Assembly: GCA_012934845.2 (NCBI GenBank)
Contig: WNNJ02002834.1
Location: 1-64,000 of the forward strand
Reading direction: 5' to 3'
Length of the DNA: 64,000 bases
From: Pomphorhynchus laevis
Taxonomy: Eukaryota > Acanthocephala > Palaeacanthocephala > Echinorhynchida > Pomphorhynchidae
Part shown: positions 25,020 through 38,109 of the stretch, piece after piece
Position numbering within the stretch: the stretch's first letter is position 1
Layout: each line of letters opens with the position of its first letter
The notes under the pieces: model-generated
The model's database searches: none
Seen by the model: the letters and a program-made list of their open reading frames with translations, nothing else
Told to the model about the DNA's origin: nothing
Translations under genes and position numbers: made by a program

Positions 25020-25540
25020 AAGACAATATCAGGACCAAAATTAAATATTTTAGTAAACGAATTTTCGAAAAGTTCATAACTCTTAAACCGTACAAATACG
25101 TTCAAAATATTCCATATAAGTTACGAAAATGATTATGCAGTCTAAGAAAGGAAAATGTGGTTATTAAGAAAGCTGATAAATGAGCACAGTTCCTAGTCTG
25201 GTCTAAGAAGGATTACGTCGCCGAAGCTTACCGTCAATTAGTATCCCCGACACGTAAGAAAATCGACGAGAATGAAATAATTCATACTGATAATCTCATA
25301 GCGGAGCTCATCGGCCAGTTCATTTCGAAAAGAGTTATTATGACTAGTGATAAAAATAAACTTATCAAAAGAAAGCACAATTCGGGAAATTCGATATGCT
25401 ATCAAAGGTCCACAAACCTCAGAGACCGTATATCAGGAGAACGATTATATCATGTATTGGTATACCAACTGAACATATCTCGCGATACATTCTGGATGTT
25501 AATGGGAGGACGTAAGAAAACAGCTACGACCGACACCAAC
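25020..25540 (+). mobile_element. Penelope-like element, N-terminal RT part
   Basis: The frames give VVIKKADK, VWSKKDYVAEAYRQL, then KVHKPQRPYI and TEHISRYILDV, the order seen at the start of PLE reverse transcriptases (KADKG...LPK.HK....RPI.S). It carries several breaks and is cut off where a LINE fragment begins. Confidence 0.7.
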
Positions 25541-25559
25541 TATGTTCAACTGCAAGTAC

Positions 25560-26450
25560 AGCGGCCGACACACGACTGCAGCGTATTGACAACAATAAGT
25601 CTAAAGAAGAATTCCTTATATCTCGACTTCCACTGCCCTCACACAAATTCTTGGCAGGGCACTCTACATCATAGCTGCCCCCGATCGTTTTGCTGCCTAC
25701 ACCTCTCTGCACATCTCCAATCCCGGTCTATCCAATCACTTTCTCGTCACCCTTAATATAACTTCCAGCCACTCCCCGCTTCACACACCTACCATCCTAA
25801 GTCACTCTTGGAGAAATCTTGATCTCCCCTTTCTATACTCCGCCTTACTTAAATCGTCTTTATCTTCCCTCACAATAACATAATCCTCTCCTCATGATAT
25901 TGCCTTTCTTGTCGACTCTGAACTCACATCCACTCTCCATCTTCTCTTGCCCTTCAAGCCTTACCCTCACCGTCGCTTGCATCGTGCCCCATGGTTTGAC
26001 ATCCAATACCTACTATCAAAGCGTCGTCTCCGACATGCTTTTAGAGCCTATCACTGCTCTCTCATACGTGATATCCGCTCGCTTAATCCGTCTCTCAGTG
26101 ATTCGTATTTTGCTCTTTGCCGGTATCATCTCCACTAACTAAGCATCAAATGCAACTCCTTATGGCAGCATAAAATCAACACTTCATTAAACTCTAAGCC
26201 TCTCTAGCATACTTTAAACTCAATTCTTTCTCGCTTCTCTTCGTCTTGCAGCATCAATCCCTATGATTACTCGTTATTTCTTCAAACCAAAGTATCAACG
26301 TTGCTCTCTCACAAGCCCGTCTCCATTCCATCTCACTGCCAGTCGCCTCGCCTCATTCCCCGGAACTCTTTAATCTTATCCCTGTCTCAACTGCTGAAGT
26401 TTCATCTTTATGTCCTTGTCAAACAAAACCTCACCTGCCGATACAGATAT
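25560..26450 (+). mobile_element. LINE fragment, endonuclease to RT linker
   Basis: CT-rich sequence unlike its surroundings. Reading frames show LPLPSHKFLAGHS, HRAPWFDIQYLLSKRR and SDSYFALCRYH, which resemble the end of an apurinic endonuclease domain and the linker before the RT of CR1/Jockey-type LINEs. Several stops and frame changes; no RT is left. Confidence 0.5.
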
Positions 26451-26466
26451 AGACTATATACTAATG

Positions 26467-26501
26467 TAGACTCATGCGGCCTTTATGGCCGCATGAGTCT
26501 A
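26467..26501. repeat. Perfect 15-bp hairpin
   Basis: TAGACTCATGCGGCC and its exact complement are separated by five bases (TTTAT). The stem is GC-rich in an AT-rich setting. It could be a terminator-like or fold-back structure; no gene is attached to it. Confidence 0.85.
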
Positions 26502-26689
26502 TATTTAATCGTTTCCAATTATATAGGGGTATTAATTATATATAATACCTAAAAGTCGTGAATCAAGTCCAGTCTATAAATCAACACAATTATACGAGGC
26601 TATGCGAACTTTAAGTAAAGTCCGTATGTAAGGCTATGAATGTGAAGCTATGCATGTGAGGCTATGCGAAATTTAATGAAGTAAGGATA

Positions 26690-26920
26690 TGCAAACTACA
26701 AATAAGTACACAAGTACAGTGCACAATTGTACATACCGTGTTCGGGGGAAATTACACATGTGCATCCGAATATGCAATTTAACAGGCCAGCTGTAATTAT
26801 TGTGATGCACAATATGTTGGGGAAAGTGCCCGATTACTACATTTACGGTTGAATAACCGGCGTAACGACATTAAGAACAAATGCATCACTGATCAAGTAG
26901 TAGAACATACTCTATCAAAG
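26690..26920 (+). mobile_element. Penelope-like GIY-YIG fragment
   Basis: One frame reads YCDAQYVGESARLLHLRLNN and then RRNDIK, the YIG half of a GIY-YIG nuclease as in PLEs (YVGET...L..RL..H). Short, broken and old. Confidence 0.55.
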
Positions 26921-27259
26921 GAAAAAAGCAATGCTTCAATTACAATTAGTAAAACATACTATTTCAGACGGAAAATAGCAATGCTTTAATTACACCGTCG
27001 TAGTGGTGGAAACGAGTAGACCGCGTAGGAAACGTAAAGAAATGCAAGCGATTGGCCAATTAACGTCAGATAATGCACCACGAATTAACACTGAACATAT
27101 TTTAAAATGGGGAATTATTTAATATTGTTGAACTTCTTGTTTTGTAGATGTTATTCTGGAGAATCCCTAGCGGCGAAACGTAAAGAAAGTTTTTCTTTGA
27201 TTTGTTGACTGCAGTGGTGCTGTCTAAACTATACATATATTTTTGCAGCAAGACAAATC

Positions 27260-27665
27260 ATTGAAAAGCATACCTAGAAAAAACAGTCGATATACAATTC
27301 CTAGATCTGGGAAAGGCATTTGACAGGATACATCGTGAGCTCATATAGTATGCGCTGCGTTTTCACGGTGTTCCGAAGGAACTCGTAACCTGGGTTCGTC
27401 TGCTATATGTAAATACTCGCTCACGCATGTCAAAACAGCAGGAACTTCTAGCTATTTTAAAATAACGGATGGGGATCGACACTATCGCCACTTTTGTTTG
27501 TTATGGTTTTGGATGCAATCACACATGATATTCAGAGCCAGGTACCATCAACATTATTATATGCCGACGATGTCCTCCTCGCTTCCAAATGTAGAGATGA
27601 CTTGATATGTCAAGTCAATACCTAGAATTCTCTGATGGATGAATTTGGGTTGAGATTGCAATTTT
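27260..27665 (+). mobile_element. RTE-like LINE RT fragment
   Basis: FLDLGKAFDRIHRELI, HGVPKELVTWVRLLY, then in another frame SPLLFVMVLDAITHDIQ and TLLYADDVLLASK. These are RT motifs A, B and C of RTE-type LINEs; the YADD box is still present. Broken by stops and a frame change; both ends are missing. Confidence 0.78.
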
Positions 27666-27669
27666 TCAT

Positions 27670-28505
27670 TTATTTACTGTATAAATGTAAGGTGATTTTA
27701 TATAATTGTTTTACTACTATCTTTTAATATTTTAGATTCGTTATTTTTGGTTTTTTATGTTATTCTATTAAATTGTCTTTTATATTATTTATGTTATCTT
27801 TTAATAATGAGCACATCTCTATTCGTTTGATCCGCTGCGCCATGTAAAATGTACAATTGACACTTTTGATCCGCTGCGCCAAGTAATGCAATTGACAGCT
27901 TTATAAATAATCAAATATTAAAAATATTTTGTATCAGAAATTAGATATTTAAAATAAAAAATTTATATTTCATTTTCTACACTAATAAATAATAGAAACC
28001 AATGATTGAACAGTCAATTTATAATATTAAAGACAATTTTGGGAACATGGAATTTTTTTCATTGAATAAAACATTGAAGTCGTTTAAGAACCAACTTCCA
28101 GAACTTATCAAGTCAAGGATTTACTTCTTAAATATACTACCCTCAAGGCTATTGATTATTTGAAATACATAGGTTATAATTTCAATTAAAAGTTGGATTA
28201 ATAAAAAGTTTTCTTTTGTTTTCGTTGTTTTTTATCTTCGTAAATTAAGCAACATTTTTCACCGCCAGTGAAAAGCGCACAAATTTTACGATAATATTAT
28301 ACGAGTCTTTACATGACCCCGTCCAGAAAGCTAAAATATTAATCACATTGCCAATTTACACAGTACTGCTCTTTCAATAATATTGTCACAAATTATGTAA
28401 AAATATGGAAAACGATGGAAGTAAACTTGTCACTGATTCCTCTACACACTGCCAATTGAGTGAAAATCTAACACGCTACGATGATGTTCCTTAGACCTCC
28501 TATAT
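27670..28505. other. Unrecognised stretch
   Basis: AT-rich. A short direct repeat (TTTGATCCGCTGCGCCA, about 27,827 and 27,868) is the only structure noted. Confidence 0.45.
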
Positions 28506-28508
28506 CTA

Positions 28509-30665
28509 CTATATTAATTTTATTAATATGTTGATCGTACCAACGATCAACACAAAGTTAGCTAATGAGTCGCGATTCAGATCTTCACCAATATTTAAGG
28601 CCTCAGGTCCAGCGGGATCTGAGCCCTCCAGCCAATCCAACACGCCGCCCTTCGACTGAACCACTCGGGGTCTTTCACCCCCCCCCCGAATAATCCAATC
28701 AAGGCGAACGATGCTTGGTAATCGCAAGATGAGAAGCTTAGGAAATCTTAGTCTTTGTTCTGGGGGACGTCATCTTGAAAAGAAGACCAATCCCGAGATA
28801 GCCCAAGTACCCCAGAGGCGCACTTGGGTTTTCTCTTTCAATGACAGATGTTGGGCCCGTTTCAGGTCCCATCTAGCTTTCTTCATGCTACGTTTTAGTC
28901 TATCCAGGTCAGCTTTTGCTGACCAGTTCACCGTAATGGTGAACCCCAGGTATCTTACTCAACTTGTGAAGGTAGGGAGTGGTTGATTAGTCAGGATGGA
29001 AGTTAGAGCTGATAGTGCTAATCTCTTTAGTTTTTTCCTTGTTCGCAGGAGCGCCATAAAAGACAACCACCTGCGATTTGGAGGAGTTTAAAACAAGGTT
29101 GAACAAGGGCAGCTGATCATTTAATCTAGTAAAAAAAGGGCTGATGTTAGAGACTACATCTTTGCGCCTGCGTCCAGAGAACAGGGCTGTGGTATATTCA
29201 GCGTATACCACAAGATGTTGATCGCGTTTGAATTTTTTGTAGAGTTCAATAGAGGCAGCAAGATACAAGATTGGAGAAAGTGGCGACCCTTGAGGCACAC
29301 CTGTAATGGGGTAGAACCTACGTGCATCTGAGTCGTCTTCATAGAAAAATCGCTTTGTGTACAGCAAAATTTTTACCCTGTTAACAACTCTCGCAGGCCA
29401 CCCGAGGGACCTGAGAGAAGTGATAACAAAAGGGATGGAAATGCGGTCAAAAGCAGCCAAAAAGTCAAGAAAGACAGCCACAGCAAGCTGATGACTGTTA
29501 TCTTGACAAAACTGTTGCACATCACCTATTGCTGAATGGACCGAGCGATCTTTTACATACCCATGAAAACCTAATGGGATTAAATTTCGCCTACTTAGAT
29601 GATCGCGGATTATACGCGCAAGCGCTTTTTCGTAAATGGAGATGAGGGAATTTTGAATCGAAATGGGTCGCAGATCTTTAGGACATGAAATCGACTTCTT
29701 TTTATGGTATAAAAACACGACGGCTGATGTTTATTCCAGCAATGTCGGACGGGGAGGCTAATAGCATTGTTATAGCGACCTCCTTTCTCAGAATGTATGT
29801 CAAAAGCTGACAAACACGAGTGGAGAGTGGCGCATGGGTTATGGAGGTGCCCGGGAGTGGCCCCCAAGGGTTAAGGATATCTGTAACAGACAAGTCCCTA
29901 CTCCTGAAGTCACATCAAGGCGGGATTGGTTGGGGTGATAAAGTTGCTCCATAATTGAGTAGGGATAGTGACTCCTCCAAAACTTTATCAAGGCATATTC
30001 TACCGATCCAACCTAGTGCTCTATCCTTCCAACAGACAAACTTCTCCTTCTTGAATATCTTCCAGAATGAAGACTGAGAAGGGTAAAGGCGAGAAATGCT
30101 TGCCTTATCCCTACTCAGCTGGAGCCTATATTTAGTGCTGCAGTATTCATTCGAGAGGGCTTGTCTGGCGGAAACAGAGAGATTAGGAAGGTGTAGCATT
30201 TTAGCTAGGACCTTGAGTTTTGTTGGAGTGGGATTGTATATGCGACATTTATACTTAGTCGAAAGCAACGCGGTAGCTTGCGAAAAGAGGTAGACATTAA
30301 ATTCGGTCAAACTCTCATTTCCAATTCGGGGGAAGAGTTGGATAGCTGCTTGAAAGAAGGCCACCCTGATGGGATCGAAGTGGAACCTTCTCCTCAGCAA
30401 CGTATCTTCCTCTAACCGCCAGCGAATTAGGTCATGAGAGCTGGTCTGTTGTTGGCACGACTGCTCAGTACAGATGGGTTTCAACAACCACGTCTTTTGA
30501 AGCAGTAATATGTCGAGGAATGAATTAGTTGTTGAGCAATGAAAGGTGGGGGAAGGTGGTTTGTGAATAAGATAGTCGATCCTGACTCTGCGGTTTGCAG
30601 CATTAATCCAACGACCAGTCCTGTTGAATTTGAGATTGAACCCCATGAAGGGGTTGCATTGTGAT
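28509..30665 (-). mobile_element. 5'-truncated LINE with endonuclease end and RT
   Basis: On the - strand, 30,646-29,915 starts at the very end of an endonuclease domain (GRWINAANRRVRIDYLI, PPSPTF, SFLDILL) and runs through the linker. The RT is at 29,718-28,987, with DLRPISIQNSL, FLDFLAAFDRISI, GVPQGSPLSPIL and YAEYTTALFSG, and the C-terminal tail goes on to about 28,509. The catalytic YADD reads YAEY, and frames change between blocks, so the element is dead. The same family recurs as 3' pieces at 43,799 and 45,670. Confidence 0.8.
28680..28688. repeat. C homopolymer in LINE tail
   Basis: A run of nine or so C inside the LINE tail where the + strand relatives read TGGGGGTGAAAGAC. A length-variable tract and a likely frame-changing site in the decayed LINE. 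Confidence 0.6.
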
Positions 30666-30725
30666 CTTTCGAGAACCTCTGCCTGTAATATTATAATATT
30701 CTTTTATTGTTAATAATGTCAATAA

Positions 30726-30760
30726 TATTCTATTATTGTTAATATAACAATAATAGAATA
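30726..30760. repeat. 16-bp perfect AT-rich inverted repeat
   Basis: TATTCTATTATTGTTA and its complement are separated by three bases. It lies just beyond the truncated 5' end of the LINE at 28.5-30.7 kb. Confidence 0.8.
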
Positions 30761-30769
30761 TATAAGCAA

Positions 30770-32280
30770 CCAAATCTGCAATCAAATCCCTAGACCGTTT
30801 CTGTTTATTGAGCTTCATCGGTAAAGTCCAGATTTTAAGAGTGTTGAGGGATCCCCTACCACAGTTTAGAAGGATTCATCACAAGGATGATTATTACAAT
30901 ACAACATTGAAGTCTACAGGCGATCACAAAAGTAATTCGGCATTATATTATATAAATATTATTGCAGCCTGTCCGGAATCGCAGAGCAATACGGCATTAT
31001 GGTTGTAACTAATAAGTAAACAGGGGAAACATACACTTACTTTACTTATTTATTAAATAAATAACAATTTTTTAGTAAATTACTTATTAATAACACGTAT
31101 TATTAAAGTAATAATAAAAGTTTGGTAAACCCGTACAAACAAAAGAAAAAGAGAACAATCCAAAAATATAAAGAATAGAATATGTTAATTAAGATAGATA
31201 AAAGATTTGGTATTGTCATGGTCGTCCAATTATTAGTGTTTATCTAAATTTAATAGCTTCATATTGAAAAGAATGACATCATATTTACATAAAATGTTGA
31301 ATCATTATATACGTATATACCCACAAAGATAGTATTAATGCCGTAAGAATAAGCATGATAAAGGCTAATTGGCCAATAAAGAAAATATAATTTGTTGTTG
31401 AACAAATTATATTATTTGACATTTTGTTGCTAATGTTGCTGATAAATATTTTTTATTTCGAAAGACAATTTTTGACTTATGTTGCTGATAAATATTATTT
31501 ATTTCGACATACAGTATTTTGCTTATATAAAATTCGTTTTAATGTTGGCAAACGCTCCTGCGCTTGATGATCATTAGGTGGGCATTCATAATCATAAAGT
31601 ATACAAAATCACATCCGCTTTATGTAGCACATTTATAGTCTCGTTTGTAACATATTTTGTCTTATATGTAACTTTAATTTTAAATCGTTTGATTTAAAAT
31701 TGAACTTACATACTTTTCCTTTTCGAAAGCAACTTTAGAAGACTAATTGCATGTGGGCTTTTATACAATGAAGTATGTTAAATCATACACATTTTATAAT
31801 TATATTATAAACTATTATATTATATTTAAATTATATTTTATATTAGATAGTTTAACAAAAGAGAATGAGCTTATTGCCTTTATTCAATTACTTGCAGAAT
31901 TTAAATATGGATTGAAGACCGGGCCTGATGGTATGCACGATATGGAAAGAACCATCTGTTTGATTATGTTAATGAAAACAATTTTGCATTTAAATAGGCA
32001 GATACTTTTACTTATTTTGAACTCGTTTTAATATTGCCAGACGCTTCAGTTCTTGTCTTTAGCTGTCATTATTTGATATCATTTTAGCATCATTTTGGTT
32101 TTTGGTTTATGCAAAAGCAACTTTAGCAAAACAATTACATGTAAATTTCTATAACATAAAGTATGTTAAATCAGGCACTTCTTATAATACATATATAGAC
32201 TTGTTTGTAATTTATTAACCATGGACTCGCTACTTATTTGGCCTGATATGTATATTCAACTTTTATTCGTTTGATTTATT
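30770..32280. other. Unrecognised AT-rich stretch with local duplications
   Basis: No supported gene. A roughly 65-bp tandem repeat (GTTGCTGATAAATATT units, about 31,433 and 31,483), a 13-bp inverted repeat near 31,385-31,414, and a looser direct repeat (about 31,520-31,800 against 32,020-32,200) are present. Confidence 0.5.
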
Positions 32281-32284
32281 ATTA

Positions 32285-33570
32285 CAATTATTTATCCCTG
32301 AACTCGTATACACATCTTTTCAATTAAAGAACAAAGAATTTTAACATTTTAAAGCGCATACATTTAATATGCGCAGAATAATGAAAATAAACGAAATCAA
32401 AATGCATACTTTAATATCTCAAATACAAAATATCTGTATTTCTCAATAATCAATGTCGTAACAGTACAGAAAATAATTCGATTTGATTCATTAAAATCCC
32501 ATGCGAAGGATCAGCGATGACGATTATTTTAGATTTTTTAGATAAAGAAAATTTGCAAAAGCGATAAATTTATTTGTCTAATCTTAATTGACGGAAACTT
32601 GTCGATATTTTATTTTGAATTTTTCCGAAGTCATAAAACCAAGAAGTGTGCTTAAATAAATCACGCCCTGAGCAAATATCAATTTGATGGAAAAATAAAA
32701 TAAGGAACAGGCTTTATCAAAAAGCAAGAAATGCTGATATTTATGATATTTGGATGCTTTCTAGTACAATATTTATAGTGAGAACGAAGTAAAAAATCAC
32801 AAAATGGGACTGTAACCAGCGATTCTAGTATCACCCGTTACCGATGTTTAATATTTTACCAACCTTTATAGATAATTCTGATTTTTATCGATAATGTTAC
32901 AGGTATTATTTGGAAGCTTGGATAAATCACGCATTATTTCCAACACTTGAAAAAAGGTTTTCAGAACCGCTAATGTAGGAATGTAGGTGTACATACTCTG
33001 AACATCCGCATTCATCAAGATGCTATCATAAGGCTAGTATTAGATAATACTATTTTTTGTCAATAATATTAAGGGAAATTGAGAAGTAAGAACATCAGCT
33101 AAGTCAATGTGATTGATAGTAAAATATAATATTAACGGTTAATAGAATTAGGTAAATTAGTATTAAAAAATTCTGGAACAGCATTTCTAGTAAAACGTAG
33201 ATAAATTCGTAAAATTAGAGTATAACAAGCGATTCTAGTATCACCCTTACCGATGTTTAATTTTTAGAAACCATTATAAATAATACTATTTTTTTGATAA
33301 TATTAACGGTAAATACGCGTCAGAAATGGGAACAATAAATGTCATCTGTCGTGATTATATGTTCAGCCTCTCGCCCGGTATGCCGAATATCATGTTGTGA
33401 AATATGTTTTAATTGAAAATTGATGCCACTTTCAACTAATTGTGTTAATTGCGCTTGTACATTATTATAGTTTCTTCCGGGTTACGCAACTGTCATTTTT
33501 GTATGCTTAATTGTCAGTGTCGTTGCGTGTGCAAAATTTGTTGAGACTGTCGTTAGCAGACGTATTATAT
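32285..33570 (+). repeat. 1.26-kb dispersed repeat, copy 2
   Basis: Same-orientation copy of 23,473-24,730, carrying the GCGATTCTAGTATCAC motif at about 32,819 and 33,229. Its continuation to about 33,690 (ATTTGATTGTGTAAATTAGGAACAG) is also shared with the arm at 55,667 and a trace at 37,615-37,710. Confidence 0.85.
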
Positions 33571-34260
33571 AACGGTAAATTATAAGGTAAATGATAAAGC
33601 TAAGTTAATATGATATTATAGTAAAAAAGTATTGAAAAATTCTACAGTTTTAAACTCAAATTTTATTCTACATTTGATTGTGTAAATTAGGAACAGTACA
33701 TAAAGAATTCCAATGATATAATAGACAACATGAACTACAAGTATGCTGAGAAATACTCAACGTATACAACAGCACCAGCGCTTTAAAAAACAATTATAAA
33801 GTAAATTAAATCATTAGGATTTTTTTAATTGTTCAAGTTCAATTAACCGGATAAGAATTCATATAAAATTCAAAATACATTCTACTTTGCAAATATAAAT
33901 TAAAATCTAACAATAAAATCATAAACCTTTTATTTTTACAGTTTGTATTTCAAAATACCGAAGATGATTGAGTAGCGTAAGACGAAATATCAATTTTGTA
34001 ATAAATATAATATTTATCTTCTTATATTATCTTCTTAGTTCCAATAAAACTTTAATTAAAATGCACAATAATAGAGATGTTTGCATCCCAAGGTGTTTAC
34101 ACTTTAAAATGTAAACTGTATCACGTGATCAAGTTTAAGAGATCATGTAATGGCCAATAGAAAGGTCGGGTAGCACATTGAGTGAAGGTGGTAGGTATTG
34201 CAATCTTGTTCCAGCCTGCAGCTGCCTTAAGCAGGGAATCCCACTGTCATGTGCTGATGG

Positions 34261-34620
34261 ATGGCACAAAGTAACATGACTTACCAAAGTTACATGTACT
34301 CAACCAGATTGGAAAAATCCGTAAGTACTAAAGATTTTAATTATAGATCTTTAAATGTATCAGAAAAAAATTGTTTAGTTTGTGATGTTATAAATAATAA
34401 TTGTATTGTAAGTAATACGACAAACAAATGTTTTTCATTAAATATTAATAATAATTGTAACTGCAATAATGCAGGTGTAGTGTATCTAATACAATGTACA
34501 TGTGGATTGCAATATATAGGAAAAACATATCAAATGTTAAAAACCATGTTTAGGCAACACATATATAATAAACAGCATAATAGTCAAACTATATTTCATA
34601 AACATATGAGATTAATATGA
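34261..34620 (+). mobile_element. Penelope-like GIY-YIG nuclease fragment
   Basis: An open stretch with NCLVCDVINNNC, NNNCNCNNAGVVYLIQCTCG and LQYIGKTYQMLKTMFRQH. VYLIQC...YIGKT is the GIY-YIG core found at the end of PLEs. The upstream Cys pairs match the zinc-binding region that often precedes it. The rest of the element is not recognisable. Confidence 0.65.
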
Positions 34621-34699
34621 GATCCTTTTAAGGATTCAACAAACGACACGATGTAGCAACAAATGAATCACATGATATGGGCAAAGATGGTCTGATAAG

Positions 34700-34900
34700 C
34701 AAGTATCCAGTTTACGAACATTGTTTCACTGGAACTTAAGCAATTTATCGCAAATGCCCTTTTTCAAAAGTCCCACAGGCAACCTAAACGTCATCGAGAT
34801 GGCTCATACTACTGATGAGTGCTGCCGGTCATCTCTGACGTCTAATAGTGACAAATAGTACGCTGATCCTTGAGTGCAGTCCAGTTAAGTACCGACAGCT
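34700..34900 (+). other. Hammerhead-like CTGATGAG block
   Basis: CTGATGAGTGCTGCCGG starts at 34,812. The same block occurs at 45,542 and, reversed, at 24,977. It begins with the conserved hammerhead ribozyme core sequence, and such ribozymes are known in PLEs, but I cannot place all stems. Confidence 0.3.
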
Positions 34901-35492
34901 TCTTTCAACATTTTGCCGTATTCCAATAGAATCCTGTACCGTTGTTATCAAGGCTTTTTGATGTAATATCAGTGATACATACGCCGATTTCTTTGAAGAT
35001 CAAATGAATGACGCATTAATTAAATATTAATTAATAAATTAAAATTTGATGCGTTATAACGCATTTGATATCTATGACTCATGATATTTTTCAAAGTCAT
35101 TAATATAGACTGCTGATTCTGATTGTCCACCTGACTGTGATTATAAACATCATGCACCTTTCTGTAATGATTTTACTTTGATAGGTCATAAAAGACGGTT
35201 TTGAAAGTCTTAGACAAAAAGGATTGACAAACTTTGCTATCGAATAAGCTGGTCTTAAAATAGGAACAAAAATATCTATGTTAGGTAATAAATCTATGTT
35301 CTTGATTATTTTAGAAACATCTTTTTGCTTCTCTTATCATATACAAGATTCACTATAATAATAGAAAATGAAAATTGATATACTTTTTTAAGAATGCAAA
35401 ATAGATCAAAAATGACTAGTTTTAAAAGCTTCATAAGTAATGAATACGAAGTAAAAGAAGAATTAATAAATACTCTTATCATGATAAAACCT

Positions 35493-35835
35493 TATGGTGC
35501 TCGACCTAGCCATTAATTAATGGAAGCGATCATTTGGGGTTACATGAAAAACGTAATATCTCGAGTTCAATCAGCATCGACCATGCAAGTACTTGCATTA
35601 AAGAATAGTCAAAGATCACTTATAAGAGATATGGATAATCCGCTCCCGAATAATTGCATTCTTTAAGAGAATTAAGTAAGAATTTTAAACAAATAGTCTA
35701 GACAACAACTCCGTATTTATTGGAAATGTTCAAGTTAATTTATGCGAGGTATGATTCTTGTTTTGTATACAAATCAAACAATGTAGACTATATTTACAGG
35801 CAGCAAATCTATATATTCTAAATATAGACCCACTT
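35493..35835 (+). repeat. 340-bp dispersed direct repeat, copy 1
   Basis: This stretch (GGGGTTACATG...AATATAGACCCACT) recurs at 43,362-43,705 in the same orientation with few differences. Probably part of a decayed retroelement near PLE pieces. Confidence 0.85.
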
Positions 35836-36121
35836 GCTTTATATAAGGTCAAAAGCTAGCGAAATAAAATTCACTCGGGAATTTAAAGAATCACTGCAAA
35901 TCCTGATCCTTTGACATATAACGCTGTAAGATTTCAAAAAGATCATGGATGGTTTATATATGAAGAGAACTTTATCGCGGAAATCATATCTTCAACTTTA
36001 GCTACCATAACATATGTTGACCCCAAAAAATTTAGTACACAGTATTCAACAGTTACAGGTTTAGAAGACTCGATTTAGAGATTCTACTACAAAGCGGAAG
36101 CATTTATAAGCACATTATATA

Positions 36122-36614
36122 TACATGAACTTTGAAGAAATATTGTAAAGGCTCTAAAAATGTGAATATACATGATCAAGACTCAAAATTCCTCTTTAAC
36201 TCACTTTGACTGGATGCACTTTGTCAGTGGCAAGGCAGTGAAGCAAAAGAGCAGCAAACCGAAAATATTGTCTTGATGTGCTCTCTTGTCCGATATCAGT
36301 GGTACTGACCGAAACGTAGAAATGATTGGCTAGCGTAGCAGCTAGACACGAACGGATACAAACACCGGTAGTTTTTTGCAGATCGCTGTTGACATCGGAT
36401 CGCGGATCAATTTGTGCAAAGCGTTTGTTAAATCAATTTTTATAGAGTCTGGACATCGCTTATATTCGCTAGATAGTAATTAGATGTATTTTTGTAATTA
36501 GATGATATCAATGTCATGTGATTTTAGAAAATGAACTTTGAAGAAATATTTTAAAGGCTCTAAAAATGTGAATTTACATGATCAAGAATCAAAATTCCTT
36601 TTTAACTCACTTTG
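36122..36614 (+). repeat. Local 86-bp direct repeat pair
   Basis: About 36,122-36,208 and 36,529-36,614 share TGAACTTTGAAGAAATATT through TTTAACTCACTTTG with a few changes. About 320 bp separate them. Confidence 0.8.
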
Positions 36615-37340
36615 TGTGAAAAGTCATCTTTCTGCAATAAATCATGTATAACAGAAAAAATAGATACCATCTTCATTTAGATTGCTCTCTCAGCATAATA
36701 CCGGTCAATGATCAAGAAAGATTTATAAACCAAGAAGATATTAACTGTAAAATTCCACCAACACGTCATAGCAAACGTTTGTGGGTTCCATAAGAAAAAA
36801 TACTAAAAACCGATATAAGACCCAGAGGAATGAATTTGAATCTAGTTATGATATCATGAAATTACTACCAACAATATGATTAAATCATCGTGTCAGCAAG
36901 ATTGCATCATATATTATCTTGGGTAGCATTATTCTCCAGACCAATATAAAAAGTTGCATGGTAGATTTCCTTAAATGTGGTCTATAAAACTATATTAATC
37001 TTCTGTCATTAAGAGATCTATGAAACTAATAAGGATGATGATTTTAAACAAAATATTATATTTTGATCTCAACAATATTCAATCAAATGTAAACAAAATT
37101 GGCAGCAAAAAAATCAAAAAATCATGGGTTCTCGATTAAAGAATCCCCTTGAGTTTGAAGCGCCGTTATTAAAAAACCGTAATCCGAACTGTCGCTTTAT
37201 ACGGAGCCGAATACCGTCAGGTGACTTTAGGAGCAGATCATCGATGAGACACGATGGAAACGAAGATGCTACGATAGACAATAGGTTTAACACTTCGCGA
37301 TTGGGTGTCTAACGATAAAATTCGCGAGCCTTTTTACGTA
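36615..37340. other. Unrecognised stretch
   Basis: The small ORF at 37,124-37,312 is arginine-rich and has no known match. Nothing else supported. Confidence 0.4.
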
Positions 37341-37344
37341 ATGT

Positions 37345-37600
37345 CGATATCAGAAAAGGTGAAAAACGAGAGTCGAATGGTATGACCATGTTGTAATGTC
37401 TCCAGCAGAAACTCCCATTAGTGCATCCTTTGAACTTCACGTTCCAGGTAATAGCCCTCGCTGAAGACCAATGCGCCGTTGGTTAGACTCGATCAACAAA
37501 GATCTGACATATCTGCAGAATATAAGAAACAAGGAATACCAACGGTAGGAATGGAGGAAACTGGTCATGGTAGCAGACCATGCCAAGCATGACAAATACT
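37345..37600 (+). mobile_element. RTE-like LINE C-terminal tail
   Basis: Frames read WYDHVVMSPAETP, then RPMRRWLDSINKDLTYL and WRKLVMVADHAKH, the GRP..RW.D.i..D...W..lv..Ad block that ends RTE-type LINE ORFs. One in-frame stop follows PGNSPR. Confidence 0.65.
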
Positions 37601-38109
37601 GTATAAGACGATTTTTAATAGTATAATAGTAAGATAGTATTAAAAATTTTAAGTTTAAAATTTTTAAATTTTACTCAACATATGATTGTGTGAATTAGAA
37701 GATGCTTCAACTCAACCTAAAAAATAGGTATGTATTGTTAAATGATTATAGGGTTATGCTCCTAATCATATTTAGCGGAGACACAAACAATATCTGACGA
37801 TATCGAGCTATTGTATAATAGTAAAGACCAGGCGATACGGTAGGTTACATCACTGGTTTACGATCGACAGAATGTGCAACAACTTGCATTGTCTCGAGAT
37901 AACTTCGCGAAACGGGCTAGAGCTGCCCTAGCAAGAATGCAGCTTAATGTGTACAAAAAAGAGTTGTAAGATTTTGATACGGGACTGAAGGCCATGGAAA
38001 CGACATAAATGTCTTATGAAATTTAAGGCTAAATACATCAACAGACAAAGCAGCCCAGACAAACGTAGAAAAAATTTTATAAAATCTTTTCTTAGTATGG
38101 AGAGTTGAT

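Noticed and set aside
28711-28986. + strand ORF opposite the LINE tail
   Set aside because: Shadow of the - strand LINE coding region.
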